A DNA stretch of 64,000 bases from positions 1 to 64,000 of the forward strand of contig NZ_JBASXK010000104.1 of assembly GCF_049276915.1 (NCBI RefSeq), in the 5' to 3' direction. Shown piece by piece: positions 51,336 to 59,969 of this stretch. The translations under genes and the position numbers were made by a program. Source of the DNA: Aestuariivita sp049276915 (GTDB lineage: Bacteria; Pseudomonadota; Alphaproteobacteria; Rhodobacterales; Rhodobacteraceae). Positions within the stretch are counted from its first letter, which is position 1. Every line of letters begins with the position of its first letter. The notes beneath the pieces were generated by a model. It was not told the origin of the DNA and made no database searches. It worked only from the letters and a program-made list of their open reading frames with translations.

Positions 51336-53155
51336 TGTGTGGTATCGTTGGAGTTCTGGGCAACCACGAGGCAGCCCCTATCCTGGTAGAGGCGCTCAAA
51401 CGCCTTGAGTATCGCGGCTATGACAGTGCCGGGATTGCAACCGTGAATGATGGACACCTTGAGCGTCGCCGCGCTCTGGGCAAGCTGGTCAATCTGTCTG
51501 ATCTTCTTGTGCATGAACCGCTGGCAGGCAAGTCCGGCATCGGCCACACTCGCTGGGCCACCCATGGTGCCCCTTCGGTGACAAACGCCCATCCACATCG
51601 TGCAGGGCCGGTGGCGGTTGTTCACAACGGGATCATCGAGAACTATCGCGACATTCGCGCCAAACTGGCTGAGCACGGCATCGGTTTCCAGACCGAAACC
51701 GATACCGAGACCGTCGCACTTCTTGCACATTACTATATGGATCAGGGTGCCAATGCGGTCGAGGCCGCATTTCAGACGCTGGACCGGCTGGAAGGTGCCT
51801 TTGCGCTGGCATTCCTTTTTGACGGCGAGGACGATCTGATCGTTGCGGCCCGCAAAGGATCTCCGCTGGCCATCGGTCATGGAGATGGCGAGATGTTTGT
51901 CGGCTCGGATGCCATCGCGCTGGCGCCTCTGACGGACCGGATCACCTATCTGGAAGAAGGCGACCGCGCGGTTGTCACACGAGCCGGCATGCAGATCCGC
52001 GACAGCAGGGGCGATCTGGCCAATCGGCCCATCAAGGTCGTCTCGATCGATAACACCCGCGTCGACAAGGCGGGGCACAAACACTTCATGGCAAAGGAAA
52101 TCGCCGAGCAACCCAAGGTGATCGGCGAAGCGATCCAAAGCTACCTGGGCAGCGATGGCAACATCGACTTCCCCGGGGAAGCCATTGATTTCAATACCAT
52201 TGACCGGATCGTCATGGTCGCCTGCGGCACAGCCTACTATGCCTGCCTAGTTGCGAAATACTGGTTCGAGCAAATCGCCCGTATTCCCGTCGAAGTCGAT
52301 ATCGCGTCCGAGTTCCGGTATCGCGAGCCGCCCATATCAAAAGGCACGCTGGCCATGTTCGTCAGCCAATCGGGCGAGACCGCGGATACGCTGGCAGCCC
52401 TGCGGTATTGCGTGGACAAGGCCGATAGAATTGTCTCGGTCGTCAATGTACCAGAAAGCTCCATCGCCCGGGAAAGCGACCTTGCCCTGCCGATCCATGC
52501 CGGTGTCGAAGTCGGCGTGGCGTCGACCAAGGCCTTCACCTGCCAGATCACCGTTCTGTTGATGTTGGCCCTGAAAGCCGCCGAGCAGCGCACAGAGGTC
52601 AGCGCCGATGAGCGCGCCGATACCGTCAGTGCGCTGCGCGCAATTCCGTCGATCATCAGCCAGGCGCTGGATCAGAATGAGGCGATCCGCAAGGCAGCCA
52701 TTCGTTTGTCCGAATCTCGGGATGTGCTGTTTCTGGGCCGCGGGCTGATGTACCCCCTGGCTCTTGAAGGTGCGCTTAAACTGAAAGAAATCAGCTATAT
52801 ACACGCCGAAGCTTATTCATCAGGTGAACTCAAGCATGGCCCCATCGCATTGATCGACAAACATATGCCGGTCGTTGTCATGGCCCCGCGCGACGCCTTG
52901 TTCGACAAGACCGTGTCGAACATGCAGGAGGTCATGGCACGCAAGGGCAAGGTTATCCTTATATCGGACGATGCCGGTATCGCAGAAGCCGGTCAGGATG
53001 TCTGGACGTCCATCCGCATGCCCACGGTGCCGCCGCTTTTGACGCCGCTGCTCTATGCCATTCCCGCGCAGCTTCTGGCCTATCATACTGCGGTGGCCAA
53101 AGGCACGGATGTGGACCAGCCCCGCAACCTCGCCAAATCCGTGACTGTGGAATAG
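51335..53155 (+). CDS. glmS: Glutamine--fructose-6-phosphate aminotransferase
   Basis: GlmS makes glucosamine-6-phosphate from fructose-6-phosphate and glutamine, the entry to peptidoglycan and LPS amino sugars. The glutaminase nucleophile is Cys2 (MCGIVGVLG), followed by two SIS sugar-isomerase domains (for example MFVSQSGETADTLAALRY) and the C-terminal ending LAKSVTVE that closes the active site. Length 606 residues is normal. It is coupled to glmU, with no sign of a glmS ribozyme upstream. Confidence 0.97.
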   Translation: MCGIVGVLGNHEAAPILVEALKRLEYRGYDSAGIATVNDGHLERRRALGKLVNLSDLLVHEPLAGKSGIGHTRWATHGAPSVTNAHPHRAGPVAVVHNGIIENYRDIRAKLAEHGIGFQTETDTETVALLAHYYMDQGANAVEAAFQTLDRLEGAFALAFLFDGEDDLIVAARKGSPLAIGHGDGEMFVGSDAIALAPLTDRITYLEEGDRAVVTRAGMQIRDSRGDLANRPIKVVSIDNTRVDKAGHKHFMAKEIAEQPKVIGEAIQSYLGSDGNIDFPGEAIDFNTIDRIVMVACGTAYYACLVAKYWFEQIARIPVEVDIASEFRYREPPISKGTLAMFVSQSGETADTLAALRYCVDKADRIVSVVNVPESSIARESDLALPIHAGVEVGVASTKAFTCQITVLLMLALKAAEQRTEVSADERADTVSALRAIPSIISQALDQNEAIRKAAIRLSESRDVLFLGRGLMYPLALEGALKLKEISYIHAEAYSSGELKHGPIALIDKHMPVVVMAPRDALFDKTVSNMQEVMARKGKVILISDDAGIAEAGQDVWTSIRMPTVPPLLTPLLYAIPAQLLAYHTAVAKGTDVDQPRNLAKSVTVE

Positions 53156-53217
53156 CGCTTCGGGCGGGTGATCGCTCAGACAGACTGCCGGAGCAGAAAC
53201 CGACAAACGGTCCCGGC

Positions 53218-53937
53218 CTAGCTTCGCCGATACAGCACATCGCCGTGGCGCGGAACCTGCGGATAGCGATGTGAGACCAGGCGATAGCCATGCGCCCTGA
53301 AATGCGCGTCGATCTGATCGAAGGTGGCACCGCCGTCATACATCGGCACGCGGCTGACCTCGCATTTGCACAGCTCGAACGCCTCAAGACCGTCGCCCAG
53401 CCCCTTGAGCACCTCGAACTCGTGGCCCTGCACATCCAGCACCAACAAGGGGCGGACGGCCTGTGTCGGGTCAATCTTGTGGCGCGCAAGGATCTCGGGC
53501 AGGGATCGCGTGGTCATTTCCAGCACTTCGCCAGTCTCGCCGGCCTCGGGAAAGCGTGCTTTCAATGTGTCTGTTGCGCGGTGGACCGACGAAGACGCCC
53601 CGTCCCCTTTGAAGCGATGGAACGACAGCGCGTCCCCATCGCTGGCCGACACCAGAGCGTTCTCGGCCATATGGCGCGCGGGGCCATCATGGGCGGTAAG
53701 CACAGTGGTGAGTTTTGCGTATGTGTCGGGATCGGCCTCGATCCAGAGCACTGATTTTGCGCCATATCCCTCATAGAGGGTGGCATCTTCGGCCCAATGC
53801 GCGCCCACATGTACCACCAGATCGACAGGGGCCAGGCGATCCATCATCAGTTCGTATTTCGAGGCGCGGAAATATTTCCGCCAGCTTTGCGGCACCATCC
53901 GCTTGACGCCGCGCTCGAGCCCTTTGAGAACATGCAT
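53218..53937 (-). CDS. FkbM family methyltransferase
   Basis: A 239-residue SAM-dependent O-methyltransferase of the FkbM type, often acting on sugars of surface polysaccharides or secondary metabolites. The SAM motif is VDLVVHVGAHWAEDATLYEGYGAKSVLWIEADP, and the catalytic LLVLDVQGHEFEVLKG is present. The start at 53937 follows a GGGG segment; an upstream frame extension has no good start. Convergent with glmS; its partner genes are not next to it. Confidence 0.82.
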   Translation of the reverse strand: MHVLKGLERGVKRMVPQSWRKYFRASKYELMMDRLAPVDLVVHVGAHWAEDATLYEGYGAKSVLWIEADPDTYAKLTTVLTAHDGPARHMAENALVSASDGDALSFHRFKGDGASSSVHRATDTLKARFPEAGETGEVLEMTTRSLPEILARHKIDPTQAVRPLLVLDVQGHEFEVLKGLGDGLEAFELCKCEVSRVPMYDGGATFDQIDAHFRAHGYRLVSHRYPQVPRHGDVLYRRS

Positions 53938-54002
53938 ATGGTTGCCCCTTTGCCGTTTGGTGGTGGATAGCAGGGCAAACCGGGCCAAGAAAGGGCTTTG
54001 CG

Positions 54003-54677
54003 ATGCACGACCGATATCTGGACGACATGCGCGCGCTGGCCGATCCCGAACGCGCCGAACAAATGGCGGCCTATCACAAGGCCAATCGCGTCTATCTTGG
54101 CCTGTCCAATCCGCAGATCAACGAACTGACCAAAACCTGGCGCGCTGCACTTTCGCTGGACGATCGCCTTGCGCTTGCCCAAGGGCTCTGGACCACGGAC
54201 ATCTATGAGGCCCGTCTGGCCGCGGCCAAGCTGCTGACGCAAGCGCGCATGCGCCCCGATGACGGGGCCTGGCAGTTGATACAGTCCTGGGTGCCTGATT
54301 TCGACAGTTGGGCCATCGCGGATCACGCCTGCATGGCCGGGCAGCGGCGTCTGCTGGCAGATCCGGGCCGTCTGGACGAGGTCGAGCTCTGGACACGGTC
54401 CGATCATATGTGGACGCGCCGCGCGGCTTTGGTGATCACCCTGCCCTGGACCAAACAGAATCACCCCAAGCCCGACGACCTGGCACGCCGGGACCGGATC
54501 TTGGGCTGGGCCGCGGAACATGTGCCGGATCGGGACTGGTTCATTCAGAAAGCCATCGCATGGTGGCTGCGTGAATTATCCAAGCATGATGCCCAGCGCA
54601 CAGCTGAGTTTCTGCGCAATCACGGTGACCAGATGAAGCCCTTTGCCCGCAAGGAAGCGGGGCGATACCTTGGGTGA
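54003..54677 (+). CDS. DNA alkylation repair protein, AlkD-like
   Basis: A 224-residue all-helical protein of HEAT-like repeats. AlkD enzymes remove bulky or cationic alkylated bases without base flipping. Hallmarks here are the DFDSWAIADH segment (aspartate and tryptophan of the DNA-facing cleft), the SDHMWTRRAALV stretch with the DNA-contacting Arg, and FIQKAIAWWLRELSK. It is divergent from the FkbM gene, 65 bases apart, and is followed by a convergent lipoprotein gene. Confidence 0.83.
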   Translation: MHDRYLDDMRALADPERAEQMAAYHKANRVYLGLSNPQINELTKTWRAALSLDDRLALAQGLWTTDIYEARLAAAKLLTQARMRPDDGAWQLIQSWVPDFDSWAIADHACMAGQRRLLADPGRLDEVELWTRSDHMWTRRAALVITLPWTKQNHPKPDDLARRDRILGWAAEHVPDRDWFIQKAIAWWLRELSKHDAQRTAEFLRNHGDQMKPFARKEAGRYLG

Positions 54678-54684
54678 GGCTTCC

Positions 54685-55122
54685 TCAGGTCGCCTCGACA
54701 TTCACCTCGACAAGATCGGTGAGTGACGCGCCCAGCGCCTGCATCGCCCTGACCGAGATCTGGCTGCCCGATCCAACCGGCAGATCCAGCGGCAAAAGCG
54801 TCACCGCCACCACCGTGCCGCGATAGCGCACCTGGCCTGTGCGCTGCTCAGACACCAGCGGCGTCTTGAGCCACATGCCCCCCTCGGCCGGATCCCCCAG
54901 AGAGACAACCGTCACACCCAGAGACGATCCCGACCCGACCGGCGGCGGCAGAGTGGCGTTGGGCACAATCGCGCCCGTGGCGCTGTCCACAGGCTCAAGC
55001 ACGCTTGCCTCGACCGGAGCCGCCGCAGGAAGAACCGAAGGCGCATCGCCCGTGTCACCCAGCCCACGCACAAAGTCGCACCCGGCCACCGTCAGCATCG
55101 AAAGGATCAATATGTATCTCAT
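54685..55122 (-). CDS. Lipoprotein of unknown function
   Basis: A 145-residue lipoprotein. Residues ~1-15 MRYILILSMLTVAGC carry the lipobox VAGC, and the start at 55122 is chosen because it opens directly with this signal (the frame extends upstream without a better site). After an Ala/Pro-rich linker the mature part carries GSGSSLGVTVVSLGDPAEGGMWLKTPLV and VGSGSQISVRAMQALG, a family I recall being automatically, and doubtfully, labelled D-galactarate dehydratase. No enzyme motif is visible. Confidence 0.75.
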   Translation of the reverse strand: MRYILILSMLTVAGCDFVRGLGDTGDAPSVLPAAAPVEASVLEPVDSATGAIVPNATLPPPVGSGSSLGVTVVSLGDPAEGGMWLKTPLVSEQRTGQVRYRGTVVAVTLLPLDLPVGSGSQISVRAMQALGASLTDLVEVNVEAT

Positions 55123-55172
55123 GCAGCAAACCATATCCGCCCGCCCAATTGCCCGCAATTCACAACTGACCT

Positions 55173-55201
55173 CTTGCAGCCCCGAAAGGTGCTGGCTACC
55201 A
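55173..55201 (+). promoter_or_regulatory. Candidate moaA promoter giving a near-leaderless mRNA
   Basis: TTGCAG (55173-55178), 17 bases, TACCAA (55196-55201). Initiation would fall at about 55208, within two or three bases of the moaA ATG at 55210. That fits the absence of a ribosome site before moaA. Confidence 0.35.
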
Positions 55202-55209
55202 ATACACCC

Positions 55210-56217
55210 ATGAGCGCTCCTTTAATTGACCCATTCGCCCGCGCGATTACGTATCTGCGCGTTTCAGTCACCGACAGATGTGACTTCCGCTGCGTCTATT
55301 GCATGTCGGAAAACATGACCTTCCTGCCCAAGAAAGAGCTTCTGACTCTGGAAGAGCTGGACCGTATGTGCTCGACCTTTGTGCGCCTTGGCGTGGAAAA
55401 GCTGCGCATCACGGGGGGCGAGCCTCTGGTGCGCCGCGATATCATGACATTCTTCCGCGCGATGACGCGCCATCTGGATGACGGAGCGCTGAAGGAACTG
55501 ACACTGACGACCAACGGCTCGCAGCTGGAACGGTTTGCCGATGATCTGGCCGATGCCGGTGTGCGCCGGATCAACGTGTCCCTTGATACGCTGGATGACG
55601 ACAAATTCGCGGCCATCACCCGATGGGGCCGCCTGCCCCAGGTGCTCAGGGGCATCGACGCGGCGCAAAAGGCGGGCCTGCGGGTCAAGATCAACGCCGT
55701 CTCGCTCAAGGATTTCAACGAAGACGAACTGCCAAAGATCACCCAATGGTGCGCCGAGCGGGACATGGACCTGACCTGGATCGAAGTCATGCCCATGGGG
55801 GATATCGGCAACGAAGACCGTCTTGGCCAATACTGGTCGCTCAAAGACGTGCGCAAAACCTATGAACAGCATTTTACCGTCAGCGATCTGACTGAACGCA
55901 GTGGTGGTCCCGCGCGCTATGTCCGCCTGGAAGAGACCGGGCAGAAGATCGGCTTCATCACCCCGCTCAGCCATAACTTCTGCGAAAGCTGCAACCGCGT
56001 GCGCCTCACCTGCACGGGAGAGCTGTACATGTGCCTTGGTCAGGAAGACATGGCCGATCTGCGCGCCCCGTTGCGCGCGCATCTGGATACCGAGGCCCCG
56101 CTCGAGGCCGCGATCCGCGCCGCCATCGATCGCAAGCCCAGAGGCCATGACTTTGATTATTCGCGCCAACGGCTGGACGGCCAGGTCTCGCGCCATATGA
56201 GCCATACAGGCGGCTGA
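55210..56217 (+). CDS. moaA: GTP 3',8-cyclase (molybdenum cofactor synthesis)
   Basis: MoaA is a radical-SAM enzyme turning GTP into 3',8-cyclo-GTP, the first step of molybdopterin synthesis. The N-terminal [4Fe-4S] ligands are Cys24, Cys28 and Cys31 (CDFRCVYC); the C-terminal cluster uses Cys258, Cys261 and Cys275 (CESCNRVRLTCTGELYMC). The C-terminal Gly-Gly is intact. The ATG at 55210 gives MSAPLIDPFARAITYLRVS, the usual roseobacter N-terminus. The stop and waaA start overlap (TGATG). Confidence 0.96.
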   Translation: MSAPLIDPFARAITYLRVSVTDRCDFRCVYCMSENMTFLPKKELLTLEELDRMCSTFVRLGVEKLRITGGEPLVRRDIMTFFRAMTRHLDDGALKELTLTTNGSQLERFADDLADAGVRRINVSLDTLDDDKFAAITRWGRLPQVLRGIDAAQKAGLRVKINAVSLKDFNEDELPKITQWCAERDMDLTWIEVMPMGDIGNEDRLGQYWSLKDVRKTYEQHFTVSDLTERSGGPARYVRLEETGQKIGFITPLSHNFCESCNRVRLTCTGELYMCLGQEDMADLRAPLRAHLDTEAPLEAAIRAAIDRKPRGHDFDYSRQRLDGQVSRHMSHTGG

Positions 56218-57521
56218 TGTCGGCCAAGCCCCTGAGGGCGACGCCGCTCTATCGGTTCTATCGCGCGGCCATGACAGGCCTTGCTCCGCTGATGTGGTGG
56301 ACGGTGTCGCGCAAACTCAAACGCGCGGATGTCCCGGCCATCCGCATGCATGAACGTCTGGGCCATCCATCCATCGCGCGCCCGCCGGGCCCGCTGGTGT
56401 GGTTCCACGGAGCCAGTGTCGGCGAAAGCCTTGCGGTGCTCACCCTGATCGAGACACTGCTGGAGCGCCGTTGCGATTTGCAGGTGCTGATGACCTCCGG
56501 CACGGCAAGTTCGGCTGAAATCCTTGCCAAACGGATGCCCGAACGCTGCCAGCACCAGTTTGCGCCTCTGGACGCGCCCGGCCCTGTTGCACGGTTTCTG
56601 GATGCCTGGCGTCCGGATGCGGGCATATTCGTGGACAGCGAGATCTGGCCCAACATGCTGGTCATGGCGCATCAACGGGGCACCCGTCTGGCACTGGTGA
56701 ATGCCCGCTTGTCGCGCTCATCGGTGGACGGCTGGCGCAGGTTCCCCGACACCAGCGCCTTTGTGCTGGACCAGTTCGATCTGATCGTCACGCAGAATCG
56801 GCAGACCGCGCAGAACCTGCGCGACATGGGGGCACCCGAAGATCGCCTGCGCAGCGGCCTCAACCTCAAATCCACCGCCAAACCCCTGCCTGTTGACGAG
56901 CTGGAGCTGGCCCGCCTGCGCGCAGCACTTGGGGATCGCCCGCTCTGGCTTGCCAGCTCGACGCATAAGGGCGAGGACGAGATCCTCCTGAGGGCGCATA
57001 AGCGCCTGCTGGCCAGCCAGCCCGACGCCTGCCTGATCCTGATCCCCCGCCACCCCGAGCGCGGCGACAGCCTGGCCGAGTTGATCGCCGCCGGGAACCT
57101 GACCTGCGCACGGCGCAGCCGGACCGAAGGGCTCAACGCGCAGACGCAGGTCTATCTCGCGGACACTCTTGGAGAGATGGGACTGTTCTATAGCCTCGCT
57201 CCCACCGTGTTCATGGGCGGATCACTGCAGGATATCGGGGGCCATAACCCGTTCGAACCTGCGCAATTCGCCGCCGCCATCCTGACCGGCCCGCATGTTG
57301 CGAATTTCTCCGAGACCTACGAGCCGCTTGTCTCTGTTGGCGGGGCCGCAATGATCGCGAACGAAGATGAGCTTCTGGCCCAACTGAGGCGGCTTCTTGG
57401 CTCTGCACCGGCGCGCGAACAGATGGGTCTGGCCGCCAAGAGCTTTGCCGATCGCGGACAGGCCGCCTTGGAACAGATCACAACCGATGTCTTGTCGGTG
57501 ATTGATGGAACGCTGCGATGA
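56217..57521 (+). CDS. waaA: 3-deoxy-D-manno-octulosonic acid transferase
   Basis: WaaA (KdtA) adds Kdo residues to lipid A, starting the LPS core. A short N-terminal membrane anchor (MTGLAPLMWW) precedes the two Rossmann domains. Key segments are FHGASVGESLAVLTLIETLL, VDSEIWPNML, STHKGEDEILL and the C-terminal GGSLQDIGGHNPFEPAQF. The 434-residue length is normal. It overlaps moaA and the glycosyltransferase gene, so core assembly and Moco synthesis are joined here only by transcript. Confidence 0.95.
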   Translation: MSAKPLRATPLYRFYRAAMTGLAPLMWWTVSRKLKRADVPAIRMHERLGHPSIARPPGPLVWFHGASVGESLAVLTLIETLLERRCDLQVLMTSGTASSAEILAKRMPERCQHQFAPLDAPGPVARFLDAWRPDAGIFVDSEIWPNMLVMAHQRGTRLALVNARLSRSSVDGWRRFPDTSAFVLDQFDLIVTQNRQTAQNLRDMGAPEDRLRSGLNLKSTAKPLPVDELELARLRAALGDRPLWLASSTHKGEDEILLRAHKRLLASQPDACLILIPRHPERGDSLAELIAAGNLTCARRSRTEGLNAQTQVYLADTLGEMGLFYSLAPTVFMGGSLQDIGGHNPFEPAQFAAAILTGPHVANFSETYEPLVSVGGAAMIANEDELLAQLRRLLGSAPAREQMGLAAKSFADRGQAALEQITTDVLSVIDGTLR

Positions 57522-58561
57522 GTGAGCTTTTCGTCACCAATCTCAATCGCAACTTCACCGGCGTGTCTGCCACAGCCGCCAATGTGCTGCGCCAGCAGAT
57601 GAATCAGTACGATCTTGATCTTGTCGGCCACCCTTTGCCCGGTTGTCCTGCTCCTATCTCACTGAAGGCGGCCCGCACACTCAGCCGCAAACCGCCAGCG
57701 AACCGTCCCTTTGCGATCTGGCATCTGCGTCGCAATCCGGAAATGCGCGCCGGACTCTGGGCGCGCGATGTGCTGGGCCTGCCGATCCGGCTGGTCTTTA
57801 CCTCGGCCGCCCAGCGGCGTCATTCGCTGGCACCACGCTGGCTGATCTCGCGCATGGATGCCGTGATCGCGACCACGCAAGCCGCCGCCGATTACGTGCC
57901 TCATGTGCGCGCGGTCGTGCCCCATGGCACCGACACCGATCTCTTTCATCCCAGCCCGGATCGGGCCGCCGCCTGGGCCGCCACCGGCTATGGCGGGGCG
58001 CGCGGGATTGCCACCATCGGTCGCATCCGCCCTGAAAAAGGCACGGATCTGTTTGTCGATGCGATGATCCGCGCCCTGCCCGATCTGCCCGATGTCACCG
58101 CGCTGGTGATCGGACGCGCCACGCGCGAGCATCAGAAGTTCGACCTCACCCTGAAAGATCGCGTCCACCGCGCCGGTCTGGTGGATCGCATCCGCTTCAT
58201 CGGCGAGACATCCAGCTCGGACCTGCCCGCGCTGATCCGCGCCCTGTCACTGATCGTGCAACTGCCGCGCTATGAGGGCTATGGCATGGTTCCGCTTGAA
58301 GGCATGGCCTCCGGCGTGCCCTTCATCGGCTCGACCGCCGGCTATTTCCGGGCCTTCAGCGCGCAGGGCACATCCGGCATCATCGTGCCACAGGAAGGTG
58401 CGCGCGACGCCGCCGAAGCCACAGTTGCCATTCTGGGCGATCCCGCGCGTCACGCGGCCCTCTCGCGCAGCGCCCGCAGCCTCGCCGAGACCAGCTTCAG
58501 CGCGCGCCACGAAGCCGAGGGCATCGCCAAAGTCTATGACGCGCTCTGGTCGCAACCCTAA
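57518..58561 (+). CDS. Glycosyltransferase family 1/4, probable LPS-core transferase (LpcC-like)
   Basis: A 347-residue retaining glycosyltransferase. The donor-binding domain shows IRPEKGTDLFVDAMI, then the EGYGMVPLEGMASGVPFIG motif with the conserved Glu of the E-x7-E type. Its placement right after waaA (ATGA overlap) and its resemblance to rhizobial LpcC (lipopolysaccharide core mannosyltransferase) suggest it adds mannose or another hexose to the core; this is inference. Confidence 0.85.
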   Translation: MSELFVTNLNRNFTGVSATAANVLRQQMNQYDLDLVGHPLPGCPAPISLKAARTLSRKPPANRPFAIWHLRRNPEMRAGLWARDVLGLPIRLVFTSAAQRRHSLAPRWLISRMDAVIATTQAAADYVPHVRAVVPHGTDTDLFHPSPDRAAAWAATGYGGARGIATIGRIRPEKGTDLFVDAMIRALPDLPDVTALVIGRATREHQKFDLTLKDRVHRAGLVDRIRFIGETSSSDLPALIRALSLIVQLPRYEGYGMVPLEGMASGVPFIGSTAGYFRAFSAQGTSGIIVPQEGARDAAEATVAILGDPARHAALSRSARSLAETSFSARHEAEGIAKVYDALWSQP

Positions 58562-58568
58562 CCCCGCG

Positions 58569-58588
58569 TCTTTCTGGATAAAATACCC
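58569..58588 (+). repeat. Dispersed intergenic motif, copy 4
   Basis: TCTTTCTGG, ATA, AAATACCC; one base shorter than the others. It is followed by two hairpins (58595-58609 GTCGCC-GCA-GGCGAC and 58610-58622 GGGGC-AGA-GCCCC). Confidence 0.65.
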
Positions 58589-58594
58589 CGGGGA

Positions 58595-58622
58595 GTCGCC
58601 GCAGGCGACGGGGCAGAGCCCC
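58595..58622. terminator. Tandem hairpins behind motif copy 4
   Basis: Two adjacent stems, GTCGCC/GGCGAC with a GCA loop and GGGGC/GCCCC with an AGA loop. They lie between the convergent glycosyltransferase and M20 genes. Together they could block read-through. Confidence 0.5.
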
Positions 58623-58646
58623 TGATCCGCTCTGAATACTGCACGC

Positions 58647-58669
58647 GCGGGTCGCCTGTTGGCACCCGC
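58647..58669. terminator. Bulged hairpin between convergent genes
   Basis: Arms GCGGGT and ACCCGC plus inner GCC/GGC around a TGTT loop, with one bulged base. It adds to the hairpins at 58595-58622. Confidence 0.4.
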
Positions 58670-58698
58670 ACGCGCGGTGAGCCTCCCGGTCAGACGGC

Positions 58699-59862
58699 TC
58701 AGGCGGCTGGCATCCGGCTTTCGACGATCTCGGCCCACCAGCTGCATCCCGCCGGGATGGCTTCGTCGTTGAAATTGTACTCCGGATGGTGCACCGAGGC
58801 CGTATCGCCATTGCCAACAAGGATATAGGCACCGGGGCGCTCTTCCAGCATGAAGGCGAAATCCTCGCCCCCCATGACAAGCGGTGCTTCCTCGCACCCG
58901 CCCGAAACCTTGCGAGCGACTTCTGCTGCAAACTCAGTCTGCTCTTCACTGTTGACCATCACCGGATACCCACGGTGATAGGTGATGTCAGCGGTTCCGC
59001 CAAAGGTGGTGGCGATACCCGTGCAGATCTCCCTGATCCGGGTTTCGGCCAGCTCACGCATGCCGGTCGACATGGTGCGCACGGTCCCTTTCAGCTGAAC
59101 CTTCTGGGGGATGACATTGAATGCCTTTGACGAGGTCTCAAACGAGGTGACCGATACCACCACCTGATCCACCGGATCCGCGTTTCGGCTGGCAATTGTC
59201 TGCAGCGCCAGCACGGTTTGCGCCGCCATGACCGTCGTGTCGATGGTTTCCTGCGGCTTTGCCGCATGTCCGCCTCTGCCTTCCAGGGTGATATCGAACA
59301 TATCTGTCGCGGCAAAGAACGCCCCCGACCGGATGGCAAAAGATCCCACGGGCTTACCCGGCCAGTTGTGCATCCCATAGACTTCCTGGATGCCCCAGCG
59401 CTCCATCATGCCGTCATCGCACATTTCCTTGCCGCCGCCGCCGCCCTCTTCGGCTGGCTGAAAGATCACCACGACGGTGCCGTCGAAATTGCGCGTCTCG
59501 GCCAGGTATTTGGCGGCCCCCAAGAGCATCGCCGTATGCCCGTCATGCCCACAGGCATGCATCGCACCCGGCGTCTTGGAGGCATAGTCCAACCCTGTCT
59601 GCTCATGGATCGGCAAAGCGTCCATATCCGCGCGCAGACCGATCACCCGTCCCTTGCTGTCGGATTTGCCCCTGATCACGCCAACGACACCTGTGCGGCC
59701 AATACCCGTGACCACCTCGTCCAGGCCGAACTCCTGCAATTTTTCCGCGACCAGCGCACTGGTCCGGTGCGTTTCAAACAGAATTTCCGGATTTTCATGA
59801 ATATCGCGGCGCCATTCGGTGATCTCATTTTGCAGCTCTGCAAAGCGATTTTTGACGGGCAT
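58699..59862 (-). CDS. M20-family amidohydrolase, paralog 1
   Basis: A 387-residue aminoacylase/hippurate-hydrolase-type enzyme (M20D) that hydrolyses N-acyl amino acids or peptides with two metal ions. Metal ligands appear in MHACGHDGH (Cys104, His106), the Glu138-Glu139 pair in QPAEEGGGG and His165 in YGMHN, with a late His in SVHHPEY. A dimerisation domain is inserted mid-chain. It is most like paralog 2 (both contain ETSS..AFNVIPQ and a VNSE stretch). Last gene of a four-copy array. Confidence 0.85.
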   Translation of the reverse strand: MPVKNRFAELQNEITEWRRDIHENPEILFETHRTSALVAEKLQEFGLDEVVTGIGRTGVVGVIRGKSDSKGRVIGLRADMDALPIHEQTGLDYASKTPGAMHACGHDGHTAMLLGAAKYLAETRNFDGTVVVIFQPAEEGGGGGKEMCDDGMMERWGIQEVYGMHNWPGKPVGSFAIRSGAFFAATDMFDITLEGRGGHAAKPQETIDTTVMAAQTVLALQTIASRNADPVDQVVVSVTSFETSSKAFNVIPQKVQLKGTVRTMSTGMRELAETRIREICTGIATTFGGTADITYHRGYPVMVNSEEQTEFAAEVARKVSGGCEEAPLVMGGEDFAFMLEERPGAYILVGNGDTASVHHPEYNFNDEAIPAGCSWWAEIVESRMPAA

Positions 59863-59969
59863 GTGAAGTTCCTTTGTTCAGGGCAAGCGATTTTGCCAGA
59901 TTTCGTCACAGGGGACGGGCTGCGGTGATGTCTTGCGCATCTGGCAGCGCCGCGGTTGGAAAAAGCGGC

